DNA of 64,000 bases from Raphanus sativus (lineage: Eukaryota > Streptophyta > Magnoliopsida > Brassicales > Brassicaceae). The stretch's first letter is position 1. Every line of letters begins with the position of its first letter. Shown piece after piece: positions 24,488-36,171 of this stretch. Made by a program: the position numbers and the translations under genes. The DNA lies in contig NC_079515.1 in NCBI RefSeq assembly GCF_000801105.2, positions 26,807,407 to 26,871,406 on the forward strand, in the 5' to 3' direction. The notes under the pieces are model-generated. The model made no database searches. It saw only the letters and a program-made list of their open reading frames with translations, and had not been told where the DNA came from.

Positions 24488-25180
24488 TAGGAACAAGTTC
24501 ATGAATATTCTTACCAGTACCACAGCAAGTTCATCAAGCTTCACCATTGTTTTTCTCTGACATCAAATGCTTCAGATTGAGCATTGATAGCTACTTTTGC
24601 TTTCAGCTATTTTTTTGTATTGTTTGCTCAGTATGCAAAGACACACGACCTGCAAATGCTTTTCTTATTTAGCAAGTGCAGAAACTGACCAACCTGCTGA
24701 ATAGAGCTGGATCTGAGCATAGCTAAATAAAACATTGATCTTGACCTAGGTATCGATCCCAGAAAAAAAATTACTAAATTTTTTTTTGAACAATGTTTCA
24801 AGCCTCGAAATTTTCAGAATTTTGGAAGTTTTTTACATAGGTATCGATCCCATAAAAAAATCTACTAAATGTTTTTAAACAATGTTTCAAGCCTCTAAAT
24901 TTTCAGATCCGACCCTGATGCTGAAGTTGTCGATGATGCGGCAAGAGATTCAGCATAACATCTTGTATCTTCTATTTGGCGAGCTTTAAGTTCTTGAATC
25001 CTCAGTGAAACATCTCATTGACATTTCTTCTTCAGACTTTTGAATCTTGATCATAAACTGAGTGATTCTATATGTGTGTGTTTACTGGTTTTCAGTATCC
25101 TGGCAGGAGCTTGTATAGCTGGGTACAATCAATGCTTTCTTGGTGACTGTTCACACCAATACATTCGACTATGCCTATGT
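24488..25180 (+). other. Unassigned coding-like fragments, possible gene relic
   Basis: Short open stretches read like protein on the plus strand. One is EQVHEYSYQYHSKFIKLHH at 24490-24546. Another is SDPDAEVVDDAARDSA* near 24906-24956. On the minus strand VSLRIQELKARQIEDTRCYA is open near 24950-25010. I recognise none of them and no exon chain could be joined. Position suggests a relic of a gene between UTR6 and GUN4, but that is inference. Confidence 0.25.
24748..24907 (+). repeat. Direct repeat, two ~70-bp copies 90 bp apart
   Basis: TAGGTATCGATCCCA...ACAATGTTTCAAGCCTC.AAATTTTCAG occurs at 24748-24817 and at 24838-24907 with few differences. Function is unknown. Confidence 0.75.
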
Positions 25181-25795
25181 TCCTAAAAACTAGTCAGTGT
25201 CATTGAGTCATATGCCAATAAGTTTTCCCTGCTTATATACACATGCATATATACCAACAAAACATATACTAATGGAATTAAAGTCTGAAAATTTTCTTGA
25301 GGTTTTATAATGCTACTTGAAACTGTGATCTTCTTTGCTGATCATGCCATGCTTTTACATGCTTTTTTTTACATATTCATTCATGCATATATGACTAAAC
25401 GTTTATTCATTTTTTTTGGGCAAGAAACGTTTATTTATTCATTTAAAACCACACAATGGCAGATAAAGCATCTGTCCACATCAAACTGTAACCTGTGTGG
25501 CCTACTTGAGAATTAACTACAAGGCTACAAAAGCAGCAACGTACTTTAGATCTCTTTCACACATTGAGGTGCAGCTTTCTTGAACAGGGCCACCTTTTGT
25601 ATTCATTCATCAAATCAGTAAAGAGGACACAAACAAGTGAAGGGCCGTTAATGGACAGCTAGAGTTTGAAGCTGTTTCAGATTTGATCTGTCTGTGAATG
25701 AGTACATTAGTTTCATGACTTATGAATTTCACATTGATATAAACCAATAATGTTTATATTCATTACCAGAAAATATAAATTAAAAAAAAAAAACA
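25181..25795. other. Spacer and GUN4 3' flank
   Basis: No gene was recognised. The A-run at 25781-25793 lies directly beyond the GUN4 stop and belongs to its 3' UTR. Confidence 0.3.
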
Positions 25796-26581
25796 TCAGA
25801 AGCTGTAATCTGTTTTAAACACTCTCGTGTCTTTGGTCTGTGCTTTGGCCCCACCTCTGTTCTCTGCTTCTTCCCCTTCCTCAACGTCATCACCATCTAT
25901 CTCAAACGCAGGATGGCTCAAAACGCATTTCAGAAGCTGCGTTCCCCTCAGCGCGTTAGTGAGCGGCAAGTGTCCAAGAGGCGTTTCGTCGTTAAGCTCC
26001 CACTTGAACTCGTCAGGGAAAGCTCTGTAGTTGTACTGAACCACCTCCGTGTCGAGGAGCTTCATCCACTCGACTTTGATGAAGAATCTGGTGAAGTCTT
26101 TCTTGACTTTTAACCAGATTTTGCGCTGCACGCTGTACCCGAACCTCCCGTCGCTGTGTTTGGTCCAGAGGTTGTCGATGGCTTGAAGATCTTGGACGGA
26201 GATTGACTTCACCTCGGAGAAGAAGACGTATCCGCGTTTGACCGCGGCTTCTCCGGCTATCTGGATGAGAAGGCGGCGAGTTTCTTCGTCTGCTTTCCTG
26301 AAGTCTTGGTTGGTTAGATGGGTCGCTAGGACGTCGAACTCGGTGGAGGTTTCTGCGGTGGTTACTGAGGAGGCGTTTGTTGCGAGAGCGGCGGAGACGA
26401 CGGAGGAGGAGGAGGAGGAGGAGGAGGAGGAAGAGGAGATGAGTGATGAGAATGTGGCGGTGGAAGTAGTGGGCTGTTTGAAGGAGATAGAAGATGGTGC
26501 GAAGTGAGATTGGGAATGGAGATTGAGACGGTGGTAAGAAGAGGAGTGGTGGTGATGGTGGAGAGAGTTTGTGGTGGCCAT
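25796..26581 (-). CDS. GUN4: GUN4, Mg-chelatase-activating tetrapyrrole-binding protein
   Basis: Intronless, 261 residues, close to the usual plant length. Residues 1 to about 68 are a Ser/Thr/His-rich plastid transit peptide with about 12 consecutive Ser near 49-60. The GUN4 domain spans about 82-228: FDVLATHLTNQDFRKADEET, the porphyrin-binding face RRKIWL-like region (GYSVQRKIWLKVKKDF) and VEWMKLL. The tail is acidic (DDVEEGEEAE) and ends FKTDYSF, the conserved plant C-terminus. GUN4 binds protoporphyrin IX and Mg-protoporphyrin, stimulates Mg-chelatase in chloroplasts, and takes part in plastid-to-nucleus signalling. It is syntenic with At3g59400 and divergent from GCN2 next door. Confidence 0.98.
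   Translation of the reverse strand: MATTNSLHHHHHSSSYHRLNLHSQSHFAPSSISFKQPTTSTATFSSLISSSSSSSSSSSSVVSAALATNASSVTTAETSTEFDVLATHLTNQDFRKADEETRRLLIQIAGEAAVKRGYVFFSEVKSISVQDLQAIDNLWTKHSDGRFGYSVQRKIWLKVKKDFTRFFIKVEWMKLLDTEVVQYNYRAFPDEFKWELNDETPLGHLPLTNALRGTQLLKCVLSHPAFEIDGDDVEEGEEAENRGGAKAQTKDTRVFKTDYSF
26402..26437. repeat. (GGA)n microsatellite coding poly-Ser in GUN4
   Basis: A near-pure GGA/GAG repeat on the plus strand gives the serine run in the GUN4 transit peptide on the minus strand. Length variation would change only the transit peptide. Confidence 0.85.
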
Positions 26582-27735
26582 TGATGGAGGAAAAGAGAGA
26601 GAGAGGTCACGTCAGGAAGGTAGAGAGTGAAGGTGGAGAGTTTAAAGAAGAGTGAGAGAGATAAGGTGTGGAAAATCAGGAAAGACTAGGCGGGGTCGAT
26701 TCTCATTGGTCACTTTTGGGTCAGGTTTGATTCTCTTTTTCTAGTACTTTCATTTGCATTTTTTAATTTATTTGCGAGAAAACAGATTATATAACAATTT
26801 TTGTTTTTTTATTCCTACTAATTTCTAAAGTATTTTTTTTTTGAATGATAGATTTGATGTCTACGTCACATTTCTCTCGTTTTTTTTGTTATTGAATGAA
26901 AAGTTTTATAATCTCATAAATATAAGTGGAGTGTTATTAATCTATGTATTTTTATGGATTTTAGAAATTTAAAACAAATTTCTTAATCCTATTATTTAAA
27001 ATTTTAATTCAGATTATGTTTTTGATTATACAAATTTATTAATATAATAATTTTTAAAAAGTTATGGATTTGTAAAAATATTTTTGCTAAAAATATAAAT
27101 GCTCAAATATAGTGTTTCTTACAATTTACAAATATTAACTAAAATTTTGTTACCAATAAATTTATTCAAATTTTAAATCTATATAAGATTATAAATTAAG
27201 TAAATAAATAAACAACACTCTTTTACTGGACAAAAAGTTACCATATTTGACCCCAAAAAGGTTACCAATTACAAATAAACAGTTATTACAGTACATGAGT
27301 ACATGACATATGATGGTTGGAAGTTATATTCCACGTCAGAGTTTGTAACCACGGATAGCGGTAAGACTTAACGGGCCTGATATAAAGTAACAGCTTATTG
27401 GATATAGTAAGGCCCATTATCTTATCGAGTTGAGAGTTTTCGCCGCCGTTTAGAGGTGCCTTTATGCTGGAGAAAGAGAGATGTACACTGGCGCCATCTT
27501 TGAAGAGCAGCCCATGCTTTGAGACTTCTTCTGCTTCTATAAACTGATCCATCGAGACGCGAGAGAAATTCTACTGAATATACAGAGAGAGAGAGGAAAC
27601 TAATCCGTAGCTTTTAAATCAATTAGATCGAGATTGTTTAGCGGCAGCTGTGAGAGAGACGGAGAAGAGGGTTTTTTGGGGTTTTGGCAGTGGTGATTCC
27701 ATTGAGGGGTTTTCGATTGAGTTCAGGGCAGAGTA
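26582..27735. promoter_or_regulatory. Divergent GUN4-GCN2 intergenic region
   Basis: About 1.15 kb lies between the two ATGs. The GUN4 leader (26582-26690) is rich in GAGA on the plus strand. The middle is AT-rich. 27280-27735 is GC-richer and probably carries the GCN2 leader. No further gene is seen. Confidence 0.4.
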
Positions 27736-30700
27736 ATGGGTCGGAGTTCGAAGAAGAAGAAGAAACGTGGAGGAGGTCATAGCGGAAGAAGAGGTCAGCT
27801 GAAGGACCATGGATCTAACGACGATGAAGACAACGAACTTCTCTCCGAGGAGATCACTGCTCTGTAAAAGTTCATCTCTTTTTTCGTTTCGTCTGAAATT
27901 GAGAGATTCATCAAGGGCAATGTGATAAATTGATTATTTTTTTTCAGCTCTGCGATATTTCAAGAGGACTGCAAAGTTATCTCTTCTTCAACTAGTTCAA
28001 GTTCACCTCCTCAGATAGTTATTAAACTCAGGTTTTGCATCCAAGTGTTTTTTAAGTGCTGTGATGTCTCTCCTGGTGTGTGTGTGTGCTAATTCATTTT
28101 AATTCGAGCAGGCCTTACTCGAAAGATATGGGGTATGAGGACACTGACATCTCCGCCACGCTTTTAGTTAGGTGAGTGTGTGTCTTCTCTCTCAATCTTG
28201 TGGCATAGTTAAGTTGTTTGTTCTGACTGAATTTTCCTTGTAGATGCTTGCCGGGGTATCCTTACAAGTCCCCCAAGCTGCAGATTACTCCAGAACAAGG
28301 GTTGACAACAGCTGATGCGGAGAAGCTTCTGTCTCTTCTTCAGGACCAGGTTTGTGATTGGTGAAAAATCAAGACATTTTTCTTTATTATGAATATTCAT
28401 AGCAGTTTAGATTTGGATTATGAAAAGTCTATGAGCAATGATTTTCATACTATATGGTAGTCAGGAAGTGCTCTGAGGTGACATAAGATACTCATAAAAT
28501 ATATATACTTTATATGTAGGCAAACTCCAATGCTCGTGAAGGTCGGGTTATGATATTCAACTTGGTGGAAGCTGCTCAAGAGTTTCTATCCGAAATAATT
28601 CCTGATAGTCTTGATGTGGAAACTGTAAGTATATTCACCCAAGTTACTGTTTATGCCATGGTAACTGATTCAGTGTATCATTGTTAATGGGGTTCTACTG
28701 GTAGTGCAGAAGAACATTTATGTGTTTGCATTGGTCGTTCTTGTAAATTTATTGTGACTATTTCTTCTGAAGGTTCCAAGCTTGACTACACATCCAGGCG
28801 CTCAGTTCATTGAGGAAGCTGTGCTTCCAAACAAAGCAAAACCTTCTTCTGTTGGACCTTTTGTATATGGTTTTATAGACCTGTTTAGTGGATTGGAAGA
28901 TTCAAGGAATTGGAGTTTGAATCTTGATGAAAATAGAGGAGTCGTTTCTACATTACAACCACACCCACTAGAAACTTCAAGAGTTTTGCATGAGAAGCCC
29001 GACAAGAGTCTGAAGCGATCTGAGGACCAGGCTAAAGAAGAAGTTGCATTGCCCTCTCCTATTGCGAAACCAACTACTCTTCAAGGAGATGATGTTGATG
29101 ATACAAGCACTTCGTCTTTTGACTCAAGTAACTCTACTGAAGATGGATTTTTCCAAAATCAGAAGAAGGTGAGAGGAGGTCTATCTGTTTCATCTTAATC
29201 CCTTGATTTTTAGAAAATGATCAGTAAGTGGTCTTTTACATATGATACACTACTTTAGAATAGTCTAATGGAAGTTTTTTTTGTTTTTTTTTTCAGAAAT
29301 CGTTTTTCAGATCAAACCGACAAGATGATACAACTGAAGATGACAACAATCAATCCGAAAGTGAGTCGGCGTCATGGTCTTCTGCTTCCTCAACTCAAGA
29401 TCAAGTGCCTCAAATTAGCAAGCAAGATCTATTAATGGTAATGTGTTTTTTTCTCTACATAATTAGATATTAATGTATCTCTGGTCTAAGCGTCTTCTTA
29501 TTTTATTACAGGTCCATCTACTTCGAGTTGCTTGCTCTTCCAAAGGGCCTTTGGCTGAGGCATTGCCTCAGATAACCGATGAACTGCATCAGCTTGGTGT
29601 AAGTCTGTTACATTATTTTCAACTTTCAGTTATCAGTTTTCAATATTGATTTCATTTTGTTAGGAAAATCTCTTTCTTTTTTCCTCAAATCCTGTTAAAT
29701 GGTTATAGTTTTCTTAAAAACCTCAGATATTGTCTGAAGGGGTGTTAGATTTAGCTGCCAAGCCATCTCCAGACTTCAATAGAACTTTTGAAGATGTATT
29801 CAATCAAAACATGGTGCGTATCCTTTGGCACACTTAGTGGTTACTATTTATCTCTTTGAATATCAAATAAGCATCCCATCGATGTTATCTTTTAGGCTTC
29901 AACCCGAGTTCCTCAGTTTTGGGAGCAACCTTCTGATTCTGGCAAGGCAAGTGCGTCACTTCCAAGTTCGCGGTATCTTAATGATTTTGAAGAGTTGAAA
30001 CCCCTTGGTATATTCTCCATTGTGCTTTTCTTTCTCCTTTTAGTTTCAAATGGGATATAACATGTATGAGAGATTATGTGAACTTGATCAAATTCGATAC
30101 CATCTTTGCACATGGAATTATTAAGTTATGTCACATCTGGACAGTTTTATTTGTTCTCTAATTTTGTAGGTATTTTCCTTCTTTCTCTATGCTAAAATAT
30201 TTTGTTGGCAGGTCAAGGTGGGTTTGGTACCGTAGTGTTGTGCAAAAATAAATTGGATGGAAGACAATATGCAGTAAAGAAAATTCGACTGAAGGACAAA
30301 GAGATACCTGCCGACAACCGGATAGTTCGGTAAGGGATGAAATCGTTCATAGTGAATGCGTTTGCTTTTCAGAGGAAGAAATATTTACATAAAGCGATTT
30401 GAAGGTCTATGTACCATCTTGGGTGATTTCTGTGTTAACATTAGCTAAATATTGTGCCCTATGGCAAAGGCTTCCTGGAAATTTTCTATATTCTTTTAGC
30501 AATTGTAGGAGATATGCGAATTAGCATGTTCTTCATCGGAATATCTCTCTTTTGCTGCAAAATTTGTTTGATTGCCACTATATATGCTGCAAGCTTTGTT
30601 TGCTTGCAAATATATATGCTGCAAACCGGGCTTTATGGCATTGGCTTTGAAACTCTACTATAGGATATTATTGACGTTGTATCTGTTGAGCATTTTACAC

Positions 30701-33700
30701 TTTGGTTGGATGGTTTATAGTATGATGCTAAAATTGTTTTCTATCTGCTTGTTATGAGGTATGCAGAGAAGTAGCAACACTTTCCCGCTTGCAGCATCAG
30801 CATGTTGTACGTTACTATCAGGTAAAGTCCTTTACCCTCCTTATTTTCTACTTATCAAGGACTACACTCACTTAGATTTGCGCATATTGGACATCAGCCA
30901 TGTGTACCTACGCGGTACATATTGTTATTTCTATCTGTCTTTATTTTCACGACAATGTTCATTGTTTCAGCATTTGAATTATGGAATTTCTACTGCTGTC
31001 ATAGTGATATGTTCATTGCCTATGTTATGTTTGATAATGATTCCACATTTCATGGAAATAGGCCTGGTTCGAATCAGGGGTTGCTGATCCTTATGCTGGC
31101 GCAAATTGGGGATCAAAAACTGTAGGGAGTTCAATGTTCAGCTACTCAGGTGCGGTGTCAACTGAAATTCCTGAGCAGGACAATAAGCTTGAGTCTACTT
31201 ATCTATATATTCAAATGGAGTTTTGTCCCAGGTAAATGGTTTAAGATATCAATATAAACTCTTATGGTTTCACCCCATCCGTATCCTATTTCTAAGATTC
31301 TTATTGTCTATACCTACTCAGTTACATATTTATGGAAAAATGTATAATATTTCTGTGAAATCAGTTTGCCGATCAGTATATTTATCAAGGTTATTATTTT
31401 CTGTAGTTTAAAAGTTTGTTCCGAGTTTGGATATTATCTTCTTACTTTTCTTGTTTCATATTTACGTTCAAGGACTCTCCGGCAGGTTTTTGAATCATAT
31501 AACCACTTCGACAAAGATTTTGCATGGCATTTAATTCGCCAAATTGTGGAAGGCTTAGCTCATATCCATGGACAAGGAATAATTCATCGAGATTTTACAC
31601 CTAACAACATTTTCTTTGACGCCCGGAATGATGTCAAGATCGGGGATTTTGGTCTTGGTATACTTCCTTGCTTAATGCTATTCTTTGCTTTAATTTTGTT
31701 TTTGTATATTTGTGGTCACTTGCGTCTCTGTGTTAGGTTTTAGCTCTCTAATAGTGTAACGAAAGCATATTCCCTGCCATGATAGTTTTTTTGTGTGTTC
31801 TATCATCTTAGGTGGTGAGCATATTAGACTTATGAATCTTACCAACTATATTGTTCAAGTCTTGGATTAAATGAATCAATTTAGTCATCTCATCGTATAT
31901 TGGGCTTATTAGACTGTCATATGGAAAACATAAATAATACATGCGTTTTTAACCTTGTCAGCAAAGTTCTTGAAGCTCGAACAGTTAGATCAAGATGGGG
32001 GCTTTTCTACGGATGTGGCTGGAAGCGGAGTTGATAGTACTGGTCAAGCCGGTACTTACTTTTACACAGCACCTGAAATTGAGCAAAGTTGGCCTAAGAT
32101 TGATGAAAAGGTTAGTAGTTGTTAGTGTTTTAGATGACTTTCGTCCAAGAAATGAATATGTTTTTTCTTTTGCTTCTCAGTATTCCTTATTTGTTTCTAA
32201 ATGATGTTTTCGAATTACAGGCTGACATGTATAGCTTAGGGGTTGTGTTTTTCGAACTTTGGCACCCTTTTGGAACGGCCATGGAAAGGCATGTTACTTT
32301 AACTAATTTAAAGCTGAAAGGAGAACTACCTCTCAAATGGGTAAATGAGTTTCCGGAACAGGCTTCTCTACTGCGACGTTTGCTGTCTCCAAGTCCATCT
32401 AATCGCCCCTCTGCTACAGAACTTCTTCGGCATGCATTTCCTCCCAGAATGGAATCTGAGTTACTGGACAGTGAGTTCTCTACTGCTACCAGTTTATATG
32501 TTATTTTTCTATTACACCATAGGCTTGATCTTCCTAGCTCTACTCAATGTTAGTAGTGTGTGTGTTCTGCTTTTTTATGACCTCAAAGTGGTATCCTTTA
32601 CTTTGACTTCTTTTGGATAGGCATCAACATCAAGTAATCCTTTCTTTTTTGAATTTCAGATATCCTAAGAATAATGCAAACTTCTGAAGATTCAAGTGTT
32701 TATGATAGAGTAGTAAATGTGATATTTGATGAAGAAGTATTGGAGACGAAGTGCCATCAGTCTAGTGGATCGAGAGTCTGTGCAGATGATAGTTATGTTC
32801 AATACACTGAGGTGGATACCGAGCTTCGTGATTATGTTGTTGAAATCACAAAGGAAGTCTTTAGGCAGCATTGTGCGAAACATCTAGAGGTCATCCCAAT
32901 GCGTTTGCTTAGTGATTGTCCCCAATATAGCAGGTATACTTCTTACTTACTACTTTCCACTATTGGTCACCCAAATTAGAGTTTTGATCAACTCTCTTTT
33001 ACCTCTGAAGGAAAACTGTAAAACTTTTGAGCAACGGAGGAGATATGCTTGAACTATGCTATGAGCTACGACTGCCTTTTGTGCATTGGATTAGCGCAAA
33101 TCAGGTCCAGTTTTGTTGTTTATATGGTTCTAATGTTGCTTGTGTGTGTTTTTCCTATAAGATTTAAGTGCTCAGCATGATCCCAAATTGTAAAGATGTT
33201 TAAATCTTGAATGCTAGTTTACAAGAGACTTTGTTTTTGCTAATACACGTACTGGCATACTTCAACTTTGGAATGCAGAAATCCTCATTCAAGCGATATG
33301 AGATATCTCATGTCTACAGGAGAGCAATTGGCCACTCTCCACCAAATCCTTGTCTTCAGGTATTGTGCTCTGTCACTACTTTTCCCATTTTACCCTTTTT
33401 AGTTTCTCTGTGATAAGGAGCATGTGTTTACAAATGTTTTGATGTTTGATTGTAAATAGGCGGACTTTGACATTGTTGGAGGTACAGCATCTCTGACAGA
33501 GGCAGAAATTCTCAAGGTTCGAAGTTCTTTATCAAACATTAAAAATATAGATAGCTTCAGTCTCCATTTCAATCTACCAACTTTTCAGGTGATAGTGGAC
33601 ATCACAACCCACATCTTTCATCGTGGATCTTGTGATATTCATTTGAATCATGGAGATTTGCTGGATGCGAGTGGTCCTGGGCAGGGATTAAGGCAGAGCA

Positions 33701-35438
33701 TAGGCGAAAGGTTGCAGAGGTATGGTTATTGTTAGTTCAAGGATAAGGCTCATTGTTTCAATGGCTTTTTTGTCAGTGTCCTAACCATTTCTTTTCATGT
33801 TCTGGAGCTTCTTTCCATGATGGGATCCTTACGTCCTCAGTCATCTGAGAGGAAGCTAAAATGGGTTTTCATAAGGCGTCAACTTCTGCAGGTTTGATAA
33901 TCATATCACAAATCAGAACTGTAGTTTTATGTGTCTTACTTACTCGAAATTTCCTTCTTCCCAGGAGTTGAAGTTACCTGAAGCTGTTGTCAATAGGCTT
34001 CAGACTGTTGCATCAAGGTTTTGTGGAGCTGCAGATCAAGCACTTCCTCGTTTAAGGGGAGCTCTGCGTGCTGGTACGATCTAACCTCTGTCTTCCGCTA
34101 AAGTTGTGTACCTGATTATATATTATTGGTTTCACTTTGCTGCAGATAGACCTACACGCAAGGCACTTGATGAGTTGTCAAACCTCTTGACCTACTTGAG
34201 AGTCTGGAGAATAGAAGATCATGTTCATATTGATCCTCTGATGCCACCTACCGAAAGTTATCACCGGAATTTGTTCTTTCAGGTACAAGAGAATGTAGCC
34301 TTTGGATGTTTGTCTAATATTTATAAAAGCAAACCTCTGTTTCTCAGTATCAGAGTTTAGTGAAGACATTTGCAACTTGGTAAATACAATTTAGTATCCT
34401 TGTAAGTGATGCTAACTCACAAAATAATACAATATGCTTTCCCAGGTTTTCTTAACTAAAGAAAATAGCACTGGGACATCTAATGATGGCGTTTTACTTG
34501 CTGTTGGTGGTCGTTATGATTATTTGGTTCATCAAGTGTGTGATCGTGAATATGTAAGTTCCCAAGTACTTTTATCTTGCACGAAGAGAAGTTAGGATAC
34601 CTAGCATTGATTATGGTTACTAATTCAAATAAGAGATACTTAAGGTTTTTGAACAAAAAGACCTATACTTTTGGAATGGTATCATTATGAAATGATAAAA
34701 CAATGTTTGTTTTTGTTCTCTGTTACTGCACCCAGAAAATGAATCTCCCTGGTGCTGTTGGCGTCAGTCTTGCGCTGGAGACAATATTTCAGCATCTCCC
34801 TATGGATCTAAGGCCTGTTAGGTGCGTTGTTACTTTCTTCATCTCTTTTCATGATCTAAAATGGAAGAACCTGACTCATCCATAATATGTATTGGGCTGC
34901 AGAAATGAAGTCAACACCAGTGTACTTGTTTGTTCAAGAGGAGGCGGCGGTTTACTTGTCCAGCGCATGGAACTAGTTGCCGAACTATGGGAAAAAAGTA
35001 TAAAGGTAAAAAAAGCTTGTATGTTTTTTCTTCTTTCTTTTCATTTGTTTGGTGGATCTTTTGTTTTAATATCTAATAACACGTGTGTATATATATTTTG
35101 GCAGGCTGAGTTTGTTCCAACACCTGATCCAAGTCTTACCGAGCAGTATGAATATGCAAACGAACATGAAATCAAATGTCTAGTGATTATCACAGAGCCT
35201 GGAGTGACTCAAAATCAAATTGAGTTTGTAAAGGTAAGAAAAAAATACTACATATGATTAAGCCTTTTGCTATGTTGTCGACTTAGAGAAACTTGTGACA
35301 AGGACTCTGGACATTTGCCTTTTGCAGGTTCGGCACCTTGAGTTGAAGAAGGAAAAAGTGGTACAAAGAGAAGAACTTGTTAGATTCCTGCTAGCTGCAA
35401 TGGCTGTTCAGTTTAGAAACCCCTCCGTCTGGAGCTAA
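27736..35438 (+). CDS. GCN2: GCN2 eIF2-alpha kinase, 29 exons, with a one-base deletion in exon 21
   Basis: Exons: 27736-27863, 27948-28031, 28112-28171, 28244-28349, 28520-28624, 28773-29168, 29297-29437, 29512-29598, 29727-29813, 29896-30007, 30212-30329, 30767-30821, 31062-31231, 31473-31657, 31962-32110, 32221-32470, 32660-32933, 33011-33104, 33279-33359, 33460-33516, 33589-33719, 33808-33891, 33965-34073, 34146-34282, 34446-34553, 34736-34821, 34903-35005, 35105-35233, 35328-35438. An N-terminal RWD domain (LLSEEITAL...QEFLSE) binds GCN1. The kinase starts near residue 435 (GQGGFGT, VKKIRL, HRDFTPNN, DFGLAKF, GTYFYTAPE). A HisRS-like domain and C-terminal ribosome/dimer region follow, ending NPSVWS. 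GCN2 senses uncharged tRNA and phosphorylates eIF2-alpha in the cytosol. Exon 21 is 131 nt where 132 is needed. After LLDA the protein-like frame resumes as WSWAGIKAEHRRKVAE only after adding one base near 33670. As written, a TGA at 33818-33820 ends the protein at about 960 residues, before most of the HisRS-like domain. Confidence 0.93.
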
Positions 35439-35956
35439 AGAGGAGAGTAAAGAAAGATCTAACTTTTGTTTTTCACTTCTGCTTGGTGAAAAATTTGTTT
35501 ACACTCGATCACAGTTTTTGATTCACTGTCTTACGTGCGTCTATATTATATTGGGTTGGTGTTGGTTGACTGGTATTATTCTCTTGCAGAATCTTTAAAG
35601 CAGTAAATATTCAGATATATGTAACATATCTTTACAATACGCCAAACGTAAGTTGGTATAAACATTAAATTGTGAGAACATATATCAAAAATAAAATGTA
35701 TAATCTTAATCATTTTCGCCTTAAAAACTGACTAAGAGTCAAAATTGTTTGTCACCAATAACGACAAAAATTGAAAACTGAAGAGAGACCGTAAATTTGT
35801 TATCTTAATTAACATATCCTAAAAAAACTGAGAAGCTAAAATATACATGTCACATTTCTATTGAATTGGTTTTTTCTGTTTAAAATTTGTTTAGATAAGA
35901 TTAGTATTTTATTTAATTAGATATTATACAAGAGTATCTTAACGTTAGTCATGCTC
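35439..35956. other. GCN2 3' UTR and spacer
   Basis: The 3' UTR is followed by AT-rich spacer. The part 35504-35615 recurs diverged at 36327-36420. No gene is seen. Confidence 0.4.
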
Positions 35957-35959
35957 TTA

Positions 35960-36168
35960 GGGCATCTCCAACCCCACTCCATAATTTACTCCAAATTGAA
36001 AAATGAAGTGAAAAATGGAGTGAAAAATAGAGTGATGACCAAAAAATAAAAACATTACTCCATAAATAGAGTAATGCTTTTATTTTTTGGTCATCACTCC
36101 ATTTTCCACTCCATTTCAACTCTATTTCTCAATTTGGAGTAAATTATGGAGTGGAGTTGGAAATGCTC
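35960..36168. mobile_element. Harbinger/Tourist-type MITE, 209 bp
   Basis: A fold-back element of the same family as the one at 24312. The left end is GGGCATCTCCAACCCCACTCC and the right end is GGAGTGGAGTTGGAAATGCTC. Flanking TTA occurs at 35957-35959 and 36169-36171. The two halves are near-perfect inverted repeats around ATTACTCCATAAATAGAGTAAT. Confidence 0.88.
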
Positions 36169-36171
36169 TTA

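Noticed and set aside
26238..26507. Glu-rich plus-strand frame
   Set aside because: It is the complement of the poly-Ser (GGA)n tract in GUN4.
31062..31090. GGTTCGAATCAGG resembling a tRNA B box
   Set aside because: It is GCN2 exon 13 coding for AWFESG. No tRNA cloverleaf can be formed around it.
31366..31743. Kinase-like frame continuing past DFGL as GILPCLM
   Set aside because: This is intron read-through. The donor at 31658 joins exon 14 to exon 15, giving DFGLAKF.
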